NCBI GenBank assembly: GCA_021813645.1
Contig: JAKAJW010000375.1
Span: 1-16,492 of the forward strand
DNA: 16,492 bases
Source: Pseudomonadota bacterium
GTDB lineage: Bacteria; Pseudomonadota; Alphaproteobacteria; Rhodobacterales; Rhodobacteraceae
Reading direction: 5' to 3'
Shown: positions 1-6,822 of the stretch, in pieces
Position numbering within the stretch: position 1 is the first letter of the stretch
How the letters are laid out: every line of letters starts with the position of its first letter
The notes under the pieces: generated by a model
Seen by the model: the letters and a program-made list of their open reading frames with translations, nothing else
Database searches by the model: none
What the model was told of the DNA's origin: nothing
Program-made: the position numbers and the translations under genes

Positions 1-79
1 GTGAGACGGGCCGCCGCCTGGTGCGACGTTTGCTTGCCGTGGCCGGCCGGGCCTCGGATGTCGCAACATCGGACAGGGT

Positions 80-226
80 TTATCGGGCCGCTGCGGCAAC
101 CGTTGCGCTGGCGACCGGCTTGGCCTTTGGCAAATCCTTGCGCGCGGCGCGCTGAAAGGGGAGCTTTGGCAGCGGCTGTTCCGTGGAGGAAATTGCCGAC
201 TTCATCCAGCGGCGCGTCTTCGTCAT
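80..226 (-). CDS. Small basic hypothetical protein, 48 aa
   Basis: The reading frame begins MTKTRRWMKS and ends in an alanine-rich tail, AATVAAAAR-like, followed by TAA. The ATG at 226-224 was chosen over a longer in-frame start at 346 because AGGAG lies at 234-238, seven bases upstream, a textbook Shine-Dalgarno spacing. The protein is strongly basic (many Lys and Arg), with an aromatic RRWMK motif and a PFQRAAR motif. It has no predicted membrane helix and no Cys. I recall short Rhodobacterales proteins with the same RRWMK...LPFQRG layout, but I cannot confirm homology. It lies 144 bases downstream of pgeF on the same strand, so it could be the last gene of the lgt operon or have its own promoter. 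Function is unknown; a nucleic-acid or membrane-surface binding role would be a guess from charge alone. Confidence 0.55.
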   Translation of the reverse strand: MTKTRRWMKSAISSTEQPLPKLPFQRAARKDLPKAKPVASATVAAAAR

Positions 227-370
227 TGATCCGCTCCTTTGTTTCGGTCGGGCCGTTGCCGCGACACAGTGTGCGACAAGGCTCGCTGGCGTTTCGGGCG
301 CTTCAATGGCTTGAGCGAGGATTTCGGGCGATGCGTCCGGCGGCAATGTGGCTTTCGCGGGGCGGCCGGA

Positions 371-1126
371 TCAAAGTCGGATGATCGAGATCAGGCGGCC
401 ATAGTCCGCCTCTCTGGCATGGGTGGTGCGGCGAAAGGAATAGAAACGAATCGGATCCGAATAGGTGCAATGACCGGTCCATTTGCAATGACGGATGCCT
501 GCCTTGCGCAGGCGGTAAAGACTGAATCCCGGCAGGTTGAACTGCGCGCGATCGCCATGCCCGCCGGCGAAGAAGCGGCCGTAGTCTGGGTCTTCGGCGA
601 GGAATGTCTCGATGAACTCTGGGCCAACCTCGTAGGCGCGTTGGCTGATGGTCGGGCCAATGACGGCGACGATGTTCTGCCGGTGCGCGCCGAGTCCCTC
701 CATGGCATCGATCGTCGCTTCGAGCACGCCCCCAATCGTGCCGCGCCAACCGGCGTGCGCCGCTCCGATCACGCCGGCCTCCGGATCGGAAAAGAGAACG
801 GGCTGGCAATCGGCTGTCAGAATGCCAAGCGCGAGGCCCGGGGTGGCGGTGACCATCGCATCCGCCTTGGCGCGCTCTGCCATCGGGCCGGAAATGGTGA
901 GCGCGATCGCCGAATGGACCTGGTCCAGCGTGATGAGGTGGTCCGGCGTCAGCCCCATCGCGGCGGTCGCGCGGGTACGGTTGATTGCCACGGCCTCGGC
1001 GAGATCGGAGGAGCCGAAGCCGCAGTTCAACCCCTCGAAAATGCCGGAGGAAGCCCCGCCTCTGCGTGTGAAGAAACCGTGGCGAAGCGGAGCTAGTGCG
1101 TCGGCGGTGAGGATTTCCAGCGTCAT
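371..1126 (-). CDS. pgeF: Laccase-domain purine nucleoside phosphorylase PgeF (YfiH family)
   Basis: This 251-residue protein matches the YfiH/DUF152 (Cu-oxidase_4) family over its full usual length. Family members cleave purine nucleosides by phosphorolysis; E. coli YfiH was also reported to correct peptidoglycan precursor editing errors. The signature motifs are visible: FFTRRGG at residues 18-24, DQVHS around His71, TADCQPVLF around Cys107 and GAAHAGWRG around His124. His71, Cys107 and His124 are the three zinc ligands and fall at the same numbers as in E. coli YfiH. A C-terminal HCTYSDP motif is also present. The start ATG (1126-1124) overlaps the stop TGA of the upstream methyltransferase gene (ATGA), which suggests translational coupling. 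The product should be cytoplasmic. Family assignment is firm; the physiological substrate here is not shown by the sequence. Confidence 0.95.
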   Translation of the reverse strand: MTLEILTADALAPLRHGFFTRRGGASSGIFEGLNCGFGSSDLAEAVAINRTRATAAMGLTPDHLITLDQVHSAIALTISGPMAERAKADAMVTATPGLALGILTADCQPVLFSDPEAGVIGAAHAGWRGTIGGVLEATIDAMEGLGAHRQNIVAVIGPTISQRAYEVGPEFIETFLAEDPDYGRFFAGGHGDRAQFNLPGFSLYRLRKAGIRHCKWTGHCTYSDPIRFYSFRRTTHAREADYGRLISIIRL

Positions 1127-2187
1127 CGGGCGAATCCCGGGGGCAATGGGGCATGGTCCGGGTATAGCGCCAGGACCTTGAACAGGCTTCCCATTTCCTC
1201 TGGACGGGTCAAGCGCCGATACGCGGCCTCATGGGCTTCCAGCGCGGGGCCGGTGAGCTGCCGGGCAAGCGTGGCGGCTCGCGCCCCAATGCCGAGGCGC
1301 TCCAGCCAGGCGCCCTGCGGCGTCAGCTCTGTATGGCGGACGCCTCGGGCCGCGCGCGCCAGGGCCTCGAAGTCTACGTGGGCGGTAAGATCGGCTTCGC
1401 CGGGCGCGGCGAACGGATCCGTGTACGCATGGGCCTGGACCGCTTGCAGTGTGTCGCCAAGCGAGTGCCACCCGCCGTAATCGACGATCAGCGCTAGGCC
1501 GCCGTGGCGCGCGATCCGCTCTGCGATGATCCCGACGAAGGCCGTTGCGGTCGGGTTGAGTTCGACAATATCGCCCTCGGCCGTATCCGATAGCCGCGGG
1601 GCCAGATCATCGCGCGTCGCCGCGGGGGCGCGGCCAAGGGTCAGGCTGCCATTGGAGAGGCCGACGACACGTTCGCACCAGCCCTGGCCGACACGCTCGA
1701 ACTGGCGGATCGGCAAGGCATCGAAGAATTCGTTGGCGACAAGGAAGAGCGGCGCTTCCGGCAGTTCCTGGAGGCCATCGAGCCAAGTGACCTCGTAGTC
1801 GGCAAGCGCCTCGCGCTGTCGGGCACGAAGTGCGGGGGAGGCCTCGACGAGGTGAGTGCGTAGCCCGGCGTGAAAGCCCGGAACGCCGCGCGTGGCGCGA
1901 AGGATGTCTGCCATCAGCGTGCCACGCCCAGGACCGGGCTCCGCCAAGACAAAAGGGGTCGGTGCCCCCTGGTCCAGCCAGGACTGCGCCAGGCAGAGTC
2001 CCGCCAACTCCCCGAACATCTGCGAAATCTCGGGTGCGGTCGTGAAGTCGCCACCTGCGCCCAATGGATCGCGGGTCGCATAGTAGCCGTGCTTGGGGTC
2101 GAGCAGGCACTCGGCCATATAGTCGGCGAGCGAGATCGGTCCGGTGGCGGCGATACGGAGTGCAATACGGGCGCCGAGCGGCGTCAC
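1123..2187 (-). CDS. Class I SAM-dependent methyltransferase, MidA/NDUFAF7 family (DUF185, COG1565)
   Basis: The 354-residue product has the family hallmarks: an N-terminal [19 protein letters not shown] stretch, the signature [14 protein letters not shown] at about residues 47-60, and the SAM-binding loop [14 protein letters not shown] from about residue 83. NEFFDALPI and a VDYGG motif follow. The eukaryotic homologue NDUFAF7 (MidA) methylates an arginine of the NDUFS2 subunit during complex I assembly. A similar role with NuoD in bacteria is an inference. The chosen start is GTG at 2187-2185, because it overlaps the lgt stop as GTGA and has GGGGGAG just upstream. The frame stays open to 2466 inside lgt, but that extension is out-of-frame lgt sequence and not family-like. 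The 3' end overlaps pgeF by four bases. Confidence 0.92.
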   Translation of the reverse strand: MTPLGARIALRIAATGPISLADYMAECLLDPKHGYYATRDPLGAGGDFTTAPEISQMFGELAGLCLAQSWLDQGAPTPFVLAEPGPGRGTLMADILRATRGVPGFHAGLRTHLVEASPALRARQREALADYEVTWLDGLQELPEAPLFLVANEFFDALPIRQFERVGQGWCERVVGLSNGSLTLGRAPAATRDDLAPRLSDTAEGDIVELNPTATAFVGIIAERIARHGGLALIVDYGGWHSLGDTLQAVQAHAYTDPFAAPGEADLTAHVDFEALARAARGVRHTELTPQGAWLERLGIGARAATLARQLTGPALEAHEAAYRRLTRPEEMGSLFKVLALYPDHAPLPPGFAR

Positions 2188-3107
2188 GTGCTCCCCCTTT
2201 TTGCCGCTGTCTTTGCGCGCCGCGCTGTCCACAGGACGACGCCGAGGCCGATCGCGATCATCGGCAGTGACAGCACCTGTCCCATCGAGAAGCCGCCAAG
2301 TGAGCCGAAGGAAATCACGTTGCCGGCCGGGTCGGTCGGCGTGATGAACTGGGCATCCGCTTCCCGAAAGAACTCCACGATGAACCGCGCCAGCCCGTAG
2401 CCGGCGAAGAAGGCGCCGGCGAGCCTGCCGGGGAATTTCAGCCAGCCGCGACGCCAGGCGAGCCACAGCAATACGGTGCCAAGGATCACTCCCTCCATCA
2501 GGGCCTCATAGATCTGCGAGGGTTGCCGGGTGCAGATCGTTAGCCAATTCGGGCCGCAATCCTGCGCTTCGGGTCCAGGAAAGGCGACGGCCCAGGGCAG
2601 GTGCGAGGGCAGACCCCACAACTCGCCGTTTATGAAATTGGCGATTCGGCCGAGGAAAAGGCCAGGCGGTGTCGCGACGGCCAGCGCATCGGCAGCGGAA
2701 AGCAGCGGGATCTTCTGCGCCCGCGTATAAAGCGTCAGTGCCAGCGCGACGCCGAGGAAGCCGCCGTGAAAGGACATTCCCCCGTGCCAGACCTCGAAGA
2801 TCTGCATCGGGTGGGCGAGATAGTCTGGCAAATTGTAGAAGAGGACGTAGCCGATCCGACCGCCGAGCACGACGCCCAGGATGACATAGGTCAGAAGATC
2901 CTCGACCTGGCGGGGCGCCATCGGGGGCGTGTCGCCCGGCCAGAGCCGGGGCGCCCTGAGGAGTTGGAGCACGATGCGCCAGCCGATCAGGAGGCCGGTG
3001 ATATAGGCCAGCGCATACCAACGCAGCGCGAAGGAATACCCGGCAATTGTGAAGGAGAAGACGTCCGGCGAGATGTTCGGGAAGGGGATGTAGCTATAGC
3101 TGTGCAT
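2184..3107 (-). CDS. lgt: Phosphatidylglycerol--prolipoprotein diacylglyceryl transferase Lgt
   Basis: Lgt is the inner-membrane enzyme that moves diacylglycerol from phosphatidylglycerol to the lipobox cysteine of prolipoproteins, the first step of lipoprotein maturation. The 307-residue protein has about seven hydrophobic helices. It carries the motif HGGMSFHGG (about 108-116), the Lgt signature [13 protein letters not shown] (153-165, with Arg154), RQPSQIYEA (about 194-202) and RFIVEFFRE (about 241-249, with the second essential arginine). Most homologues I recall have His rather than Gln in the RHPSQLYE motif, a mild oddity. The ATG at 3107 is preceded by a perfect AGGAGG with a 4-base spacer, which settles the start over the longer frame to 3551. 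It is the first gene of the lgt-methyltransferase-pgeF operon. Pal, encoded at 15367 in this window, is one predicted substrate. Confidence 0.97.
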   Translation of the reverse strand: MHSYSYIPFPNISPDVFSFTIAGYSFALRWYALAYITGLLIGWRIVLQLLRAPRLWPGDTPPMAPRQVEDLLTYVILGVVLGGRIGYVLFYNLPDYLAHPMQIFEVWHGGMSFHGGFLGVALALTLYTRAQKIPLLSAADALAVATPPGLFLGRIANFINGELWGLPSHLPWAVAFPGPEAQDCGPNWLTICTRQPSQIYEALMEGVILGTVLLWLAWRRGWLKFPGRLAGAFFAGYGLARFIVEFFREADAQFITPTDPAGNVISFGSLGGFSMGQVLSLPMIAIGLGVVLWTARRAKTAAKRGST

Positions 3108-3123
3108 GGCGCCTCCTGGCGGG

Positions 3124-3154
3124 ATACCTGCCGTTGGGCCCGCGACGAAGTCAA
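3124..3154 (-). promoter_or_regulatory. Candidate promoter for the lgt operon
   Basis: On the minus strand a good -35-like TTGACT (3154-3149) is followed 19 bases later by AGGTAT (3129-3124), a poor -10. Alphaproteobacterial promoters often keep the -35 TTGAC and have a loose -10. The transcript would have a very short leader, including the AGGAGG before lgt. This is inference from position and the -35 match only. Confidence 0.3.
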
Positions 3155-3156
3155 CC

Positions 3157-3186
3157 TTGTGCCCATGCCCTGCCCGCCCATATAAG
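3157..3186 (+). promoter_or_regulatory. Candidate promoter for ubiK
   Basis: TTGTGC (3157-3162) and TATAAG (3181-3186) are separated by 18 bases and sit 45 bases upstream of the ubiK start. They form a plausible housekeeping sigma promoter in the divergent lgt/ubiK spacer. The TATAAG also stands out as the only AT-rich spot in a GC-rich stretch. Confidence 0.4.
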
Positions 3187-3230
3187 GCGAACGTGACCGG
3201 ACAATGATCGGACGGACGAAGGAGACCGCA

Positions 3231-3482
3231 ATGCAAACGAGGTCGAAGATGTTCGACGATTTTTCCAAGCTCATGACCAACGCGATGGGCGTGGCGCAAG
3301 GGGCGCGGACCGAGGCCGAGACCGCCATGAAAGGGTGGATCGACCGCTGGCTGGCCGATCGCGATTTCGTGACCCGCGAAGAGTTCGATGCGGTGCGCGC
3401 CATGGCTCAGAAGGCGCGCGAGGAGAACGAGGCGCTCAAGGCCCGCGTCGCGGCCCTGGAGGCCGCCACGCCGAAGGGCTGA
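3231..3482 (+). CDS. ubiK: Ubiquinone biosynthesis accessory factor UbiK (BMFP domain, YqiC family)
   Basis: The 83-residue protein has the BMFP/YqiC pattern: an N-terminal amphipathic stretch ([20 protein letters not shown]), a [19 protein letters not shown] centre, and a C-terminal heptad-rich coiled coil (about residues 45-78, [15 protein letters not shown]). In E. coli, UbiK binds UbiJ and lipids and supports aerobic ubiquinone synthesis. The family is small, trimeric and membrane-fusogenic in vitro. ATG at 3231 was chosen because AAGGAG at 3219-3224 gives a 6-base spacer. The in-frame ATG at 3204 lies upstream of that site and lacks one. It is transcribed divergently from lgt. Family call is confident; UbiJ, its usual partner, is not in the window. 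Confidence 0.88.
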   Translation: MQTRSKMFDDFSKLMTNAMGVAQGARTEAETAMKGWIDRWLADRDFVTREEFDAVRAMAQKAREENEALKARVAALEAATPKG

Positions 3483-3596
3483 GGCCCGGCAGACCACCCG
3501 CGATTGGCGCCGATCGCTGCGGTGGTGCCTGCATTGCGCGGGCACATGCAAGTCTTTCCATTTGTTTCAGTCGCGCGCGGCTTTGTGGCTTGCAAT

Positions 3597-3641
3597 GCCG
3601 GGGATTGTATTCGTATCTCCGAATACGATCTTTGCCCCGGC
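3597..3641 (+). promoter_or_regulatory. Long imperfect hairpin, possible antiterminator upstream of clcA
   Basis: An 11-pair stem (3603-3613 with 3620-3630, one G-U pair, loop TATCTC) is flanked by GCCGGGG at 3597-3603 and CCCCGGC at 3635-3641. These flanks can pair to extend the hairpin. That outer pairing would use up the left arm of the terminator hairpin at 3635-3651, so the two structures exclude each other. The layout resembles transcription attenuation, but no ligand-binding core or leader peptide was recognised. Confidence 0.4.
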
Positions 3642-3663
3642 TTTGCCGGGGTTTGTTTCCTTT
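3635..3663 (+). terminator. Intrinsic terminator or attenuator between ubiK and clcA
   Basis: A perfect 7-pair all-GC stem, CCCCGGC (3635-3641) with GCCGGGG (3645-3651) and loop TTT, is followed by the T-rich run TTTGTTTCCTTT. This is a convincing Rho-independent terminator. It ends 153 bases after ubiK and its stem ends only 30 bases before the assigned clcA start, leaving little room for a separate clcA promoter downstream. Confidence 0.75.
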
Positions 3664-3681
3664 CAAGCTCCCGGTCCCACA

Positions 3682-5499
3682 ATGACGATGACCTATCGGC
3701 CCACCCAGACTTCGCTTTTCCGCCGTGCGGTGCGGGCGGGGCTGCTGCGATACCAAGGGCTCAGGCGCGCGGTTCGCAACTACGAGTTCGGGCTGATTGC
3801 CGCGGCGGCTCTGGTGGGGGCTTTCGTCGGGCTGGTCACTTATGGGCTCAGGAAACTGGTGACTTTCCTCCATGATGTCGACTTCGGTCTGCCGCCAGAC
3901 AGTCATCTGTCTGCGCAGACCCATGTCGATTTCTGGCGGTTGGCCCTGATCCCTGGTCTGGGCGGGTTGTTTCTGGGCGTGCTGACCCTGGTGCTGCATA
4001 AGCTGCGGCCGACCGAAATCATCGACCCCGTGGAAGCCAACGCGCTCTATGGGGGGCAGTTGTCGTTTCGTGACTCTGCCCGACTGACCGGCCTCACCGT
4101 CGTCTCGAACGCCGTTGGGGCTTCCGTCGGCATGGAAGCTGGCTACAGCCAATTCGGCGCCGGCATCTTCGCTTCGGTGGGGGAGTACTTTCATCTGCGC
4201 CGCGAGGACCAGAGAACCATGGTCACCGCTGGCGCCGCTGCGGCAATCGCGGCTGCGTTCAACGCCCCTCTGGCCGGCGCGTTCTACGGCTTCGAACTGA
4301 TCTATTCGAGCTATACGACCAGGGTGCTGGCGCCTGTGCTTGCTGCCTGTCTGTCGGCGGTGCTCGTGATCCGCCAAATCGGACCCGACGAGCCCCTGTT
4401 CGCCGTCCTGGGCACCTATCCCGTGCCGCAAATGCACTATCTTCTGTTCGCCGTTCTCGGCTTTGCGGCGGCCGCGGTGGGGATCATCACGATGCGGTTG
4501 GCGACCTCGGTCGAAAAGGTCCTGCGGGCCAGCAAGCTTCCGAGTTGGGCCCGACCGGCGGTCGGTGGTGTGGGTTTGAGCCTTCTCGCCCTGGCGGTCT
4601 CGCCGCAAATGCTGGGCTCCGGGCATGGGGCGATCCAATGGCATCTTGAAACCCAATGGGCGTTGATGCCGCTTCTCCTGCTGCTTGCGGCCAAGGTGTT
4701 GGGCTCGGCCATCTCACTGGGGGCCAGCTTTCGGGGGGGCTTGTTTTCCTCCTCGCTCTTCATCGGGGCCTTGCTGGGGGCGGCCTTTACCCAGTCGCTC
4801 GGAATGATCGATCCAACGTTCTTGCCTGAGCGCACGTCCTTCATGCTGGTTGGGATGGGGGCGACCGGTGCGGCGATCATCGGCGCGCCGTTCACCATGG
4901 TCTTCCTGGTTCTGGAGTCGACGGGAGACTTTCTCGTTTCCTTCGCGACGCTCATGGGGGTTCTGATCGCCTCTACGACCGTGCGCCTAACCTTCGGATA
5001 CAGCTTCTCGACTTGGCGCTTCCATCTTCGCGGCCTGCCATTGCGGGGGGCGCAGGACATCGGCTGGATCGCCGATTTGACCGCGGGACGTCTGATGCGG
5101 TCGGACATCCGCACGGTGCCCGTCTCGATGCCGCTCGAAAAGCTGCGCGAGGTCGTGCCCCTGGGCTCCCGGAAATGGGCGATGGGCGTGACGGAAGCCG
5201 GCGAATACGCGGGTATGATCGATGTGGCAGCCGCGCATGATCCGGATATTTCGGAAATGGTGCCGCATCTGGTTGCGGCGGATCTCACCACCTGTCGCGG
5301 CTGCTTCATGTTGCCTGGCGACGATATCCGCACAATTCTGAAGAAATTCGGTGAGGCGCAAGCCGAAACGCTACCCGTCGTCGCATCGGTCGCATCGCCC
5401 AGGATTCTTGGATCGGTTTCCGAGGCCTTCTGCTTGAAACGGTATACTCAGGAACTGGAGCGTCGCCGCAGCGACGAGTTGGGGATGCCTGGACTGTGA
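3682..5499 (+). CDS. clcA: CLC-family chloride channel/transporter with C-terminal CBS domain pair
   Basis: The 605-residue product has a CLC membrane core (about residues 35-440) and a cytoplasmic CBS-like tail (about 465-595). Core motifs are recognisable: GASVGMEAGYSQ with the gating glutamate at Glu152, AAFNAPLAGAFYGFE (about 191-205) and GGLFSSSLFIGA (352-363). Several canonical signatures are altered. GSGIP is replaced by EIIDP, GxEGP reads GMEAG, the GxFxP proline is Ser, and the position of the E. coli proton glutamate Glu203 is Leu206. This resembles a proteobacterial CLC subgroup rather than E. coli ClcA, and could conduct passively instead of exchanging protons. The start is uncertain: ATG at 3682 lacks a clear Shine-Dalgarno, a second ATG lies at 3688, and the frame is open upstream. 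The symbol follows usual annotation of the family. Confidence 0.88.
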   Translation: MTMTYRPTQTSLFRRAVRAGLLRYQGLRRAVRNYEFGLIAAAALVGAFVGLVTYGLRKLVTFLHDVDFGLPPDSHLSAQTHVDFWRLALIPGLGGLFLGVLTLVLHKLRPTEIIDPVEANALYGGQLSFRDSARLTGLTVVSNAVGASVGMEAGYSQFGAGIFASVGEYFHLRREDQRTMVTAGAAAAIAAAFNAPLAGAFYGFELIYSSYTTRVLAPVLAACLSAVLVIRQIGPDEPLFAVLGTYPVPQMHYLLFAVLGFAAAAVGIITMRLATSVEKVLRASKLPSWARPAVGGVGLSLLALAVSPQMLGSGHGAIQWHLETQWALMPLLLLLAAKVLGSAISLGASFRGGLFSSSLFIGALLGAAFTQSLGMIDPTFLPERTSFMLVGMGATGAAIIGAPFTMVFLVLESTGDFLVSFATLMGVLIASTTVRLTFGYSFSTWRFHLRGLPLRGAQDIGWIADLTAGRLMRSDIRTVPVSMPLEKLREVVPLGSRKWAMGVTEAGEYAGMIDVAAAHDPDISEMVPHLVAADLTTCRGCFMLPGDDIRTILKKFGEAQAETLPVVASVASPRILGSVSEAFCLKRYTQELERRRSDELGMPGL

Positions 5500-5560
5500 G
5501 CCTTGGCGGCGCTTGCGCGGTTTCCAAATCCTCCACGCCGGGATAGAAGGGGGGAGTAAT

Positions 5561-5581
5561 CCGCTCTCTCAGTGGGAGCGG
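5561..5581 (+). repeat. REP-like palindrome in the clcA 3' spacer
   Basis: CCGCTCTC (5561-5568) pairs with GGGAGCGG (5574-5581), eight pairs with one G-U and loop TCAGT. The surrounding G-rich context (AGAAGGGGGG before, AGGGGGAAGG after) translates as NPLSQWERRGKVG. This resembles the spurious peptides encoded by REP/intergenic palindromes in many GC-rich proteobacteria. No second copy is visible in the window. There is no T run, so it is not an obvious intrinsic terminator. Confidence 0.4.
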
Positions 5582-5596
5582 AGGGGGAAGGTTGGC

Positions 5597-5857
5597 TTGA
5601 TCGGAGCAGTCCTCATTTCTATCGCCGTGGGATATGCGGTGCTCGCCGCTTTCCTTCTCGCAGGCGGTGGAATCTGGGTCGCTCTGGGGATCGGCTGGTT
5701 GGCTGGCGTCATTTCGCTGCTGGCAGTCGCAGCCGCCGCCGCCCTTGGCCGGCGCAACTCCTCCAGGGGTGCCGATCCTGCCAATGGATGTTCGGAAATT
5801 TCGAAGCCGCTTTCGGCCAAGCCGGAGACCAGTCCCGCGGCAAGGCTTTCGGGCTAG
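5597..5857 (+). CDS. Hypothetical small membrane protein with two hydrophobic helices, 86 aa
   Basis: From a TTG start at 5597 the product has two strongly hydrophobic segments (about residues 2-23 and 25-50). A short hydrophilic tail of about 35 residues follows, rich in Ser, Ala and Pro. TTG is preferred because AAGG lies 5 bases upstream and GGAG just before that. The frame is open to an ATG at 5513, but that extension would translate the REP-like palindrome. The hydrophobic pattern argues for a real membrane protein, although GC-rich frames can mimic this. It follows clcA by about 100 bases on the same strand and may share its transcript. I do not recognise the family. The alternative is that the frame is chance. 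Confidence 0.45.
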   Translation: MIGAVLISIAVGYAVLAAFLLAGGGIWVALGIGWLAGVISLLAVAAAAALGRRNSSRGADPANGCSEISKPLSAKPETSPAARLSG

Positions 5858-5899
5858 GCTCTGCAACGTCGTCAAGGGGAGGCCGTGCCCGTAGCGGCT

Positions 5900-5929
5900 T
5901 TGCCAACGGTGTTTGCGAACCGCCTAAAT
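5900..5929 (+). promoter_or_regulatory. Candidate promoter for the 5990-6340 gene
   Basis: TTGCCA (5900-5905) and CTAAAT (5924-5929) are separated by 18 bases and lie about 60 bases before the next start codon, in a locally AT-richer stretch (CTAAATTT, ACAATTCAAA). It is a weak consensus match only. Confidence 0.28.
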
Positions 5930-5989
5930 TTCGCCACAATTCAAACGCATAAAGGTCATGTGGTGGGGGCCGTGTCGTTGGAGTCGATA

Positions 5990-6340
5990 ATGGCCGATCC
6001 GAATCTGCGTGACTTCTACGGCCGGATTTACCGGATCCAGAAGGCGCATAGTCGAGGCGGTGGCTTCGAAGCGGAAGGCGCGTTGGGTCGCAGCTATTTT
6101 GTAGCTCCTCCGGCGCGCAGCTTGGCGTTTGGGCGCCTGCTTCGCCCGCTGCTTTACCTTGCCATCGTGATCACTCTGGTGAAAGCATTCATCTTTGCCC
6201 AAATCGGGCCTGCGACCTATGCCAGCCGCGTTGCCGCGCTGCAAAAGGGCGATAGTATCGACCGCGTTGGCGCTTTCATCATGATCGTTGATCCGGCAAC
6301 CGCGTATCTGGCCGGCAAGATCGAGGGGCTGCGCTTCTGA
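5990..6340 (+). CDS. Uncharacterised single-helix membrane protein, 116 aa
   Basis: The product begins MADPNLRDFYGRIYRIQKAH and has a Gly-rich FEAEGALGRSYF segment. One hydrophobic helix follows at about residues 50-71, then a C-terminal domain with the pattern ASRVAALQKGDSIDRVGAF and DPATAYLA. I recall similar proteins in Rhodobacterales, with a conserved DPNLRDFYGR start and a GGGFEA motif, but know of no assigned function. The topology suggests a cytoplasmic N-terminus, one membrane pass and a small periplasmic domain. ATG at 5990 is supported by GGAG at 5980-5983, a 6-base spacer, and by the motif beginning exactly there. The open frame back to 5885 has no such support. It converges with the DUF1127 gene and ends just before a strong terminator. 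Confidence 0.8.
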   Translation: MADPNLRDFYGRIYRIQKAHSRGGGFEAEGALGRSYFVAPPARSLAFGRLLRPLLYLAIVITLVKAFIFAQIGPATYASRVAALQKGDSIDRVGAFIMIVDPATAYLAGKIEGLRF

Positions 6341-6387
6341 GCGCCGTCTCGGTCGATCTGGGCCCCCGCGCCGGTCCGGAAAAGACA

Positions 6388-6412
6388 AAGGCCGCACCTC
6401 AAGTGCGGCCTT
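6388..6412. terminator. Bidirectional intrinsic terminator
   Basis: AAGGCCGCAC (6388-6397) and GTGCGGCCTT (6403-6412) form a perfect 10-pair stem with loop CTCAA. On the minus strand it is followed by TTTGTCTTTT, and on the plus strand by CGGCGTTTT. It sits between convergent genes ending at 6340 (plus) and 6453 (minus), so it probably serves both. Confidence 0.85.
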
Positions 6413-6452
6413 CGGCGTTTTCGGGCCGGCTCACGCCGACTTCGATGCCGGT

Positions 6453-6665
6453 TTAGCGTTGACCGACGGCGATCGCGTCAATGTCGCCGCGGCAAAGGCC
6501 GATATCGTCCAGTTCACGGTCGGTCAGTTTGCCAAGCGCGTTTCGGGTGATGCGGGCGTCATTCCACGAGGCGAGCCGGTGCGCGATCTCGGAGACGAAG
6601 TTCACAAGGCGATAGGTCGAGATGGCACCGAAGGGCGCCGGGCGAGTCGTCATCTGGGCGGCCAT
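6453..6665 (-). CDS. DUF1127 (YjiS-like) small protein, 70 aa
   Basis: The C-terminal half carries the DUF1127 pattern: a WNDARITRNALGKL stretch (about residues 34-47), then LTDRELDDIGLCRGDID (47-63). These short Arg-rich proteins are common in alphaproteobacteria. In Agrobacterium they have been linked to phosphate uptake and RNA metabolism, and in Rhodobacter sphaeroides one (RSP_6037) is cotranscribed with the stress-induced CcsR small RNAs. ATG at 6665 was chosen because AAGGA at 6674-6678 gives an 8-base spacer. The open frame to 6749 lacks a site and includes non-family sequence. The gene stands alone on the minus strand, ends 41 bases before the bidirectional terminator, and leaves no room for CcsR-like RNAs before it. 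Confidence 0.85.
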   Translation of the reverse strand: MAAQMTTRPAPFGAISTYRLVNFVSEIAHRLASWNDARITRNALGKLTDRELDDIGLCRGDIDAIAVGQR

Positions 6666-6822
6666 GGCGATAGTCCTTTTCAAAACTGCCCACAGAATGG
6701 GCGCATAATTGTCTGCGTTGCACTTAGGCTGAGCCATTTGAGGGCGCAAGCTGGGGACCGCGCATGCCCCTCATGCAGCCGGCGCATGGCTTTTCCCCAA
6801 TGAAACAAGGACGAAACGAAGA

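Noticed and set aside
1..384. 127-codon plus-strand frame at the left edge
   Set aside because: It overlaps the better-supported minus-strand small gene and the pgeF 3' end, has Arg/Trp-rich unlikely composition and no recognisable domain.
2188..2466. N-terminal extension of the methyltransferase frame into lgt
   Set aside because: It is the shadow of lgt codons; the GTG at 2187 has a ribosome binding site and matches the family start.
3388..3681. Upstream extension of the clcA frame over ubiK
   Set aside because: It overlaps ubiK in another frame and would translate through the terminator hairpin; the sequence is not CLC-like.
3483..3681. Fluoride riboswitch before the CLC gene
   Set aside because: Looked for because some CLC genes carry it, but the conserved crcB-motif segments are not visible by eye.
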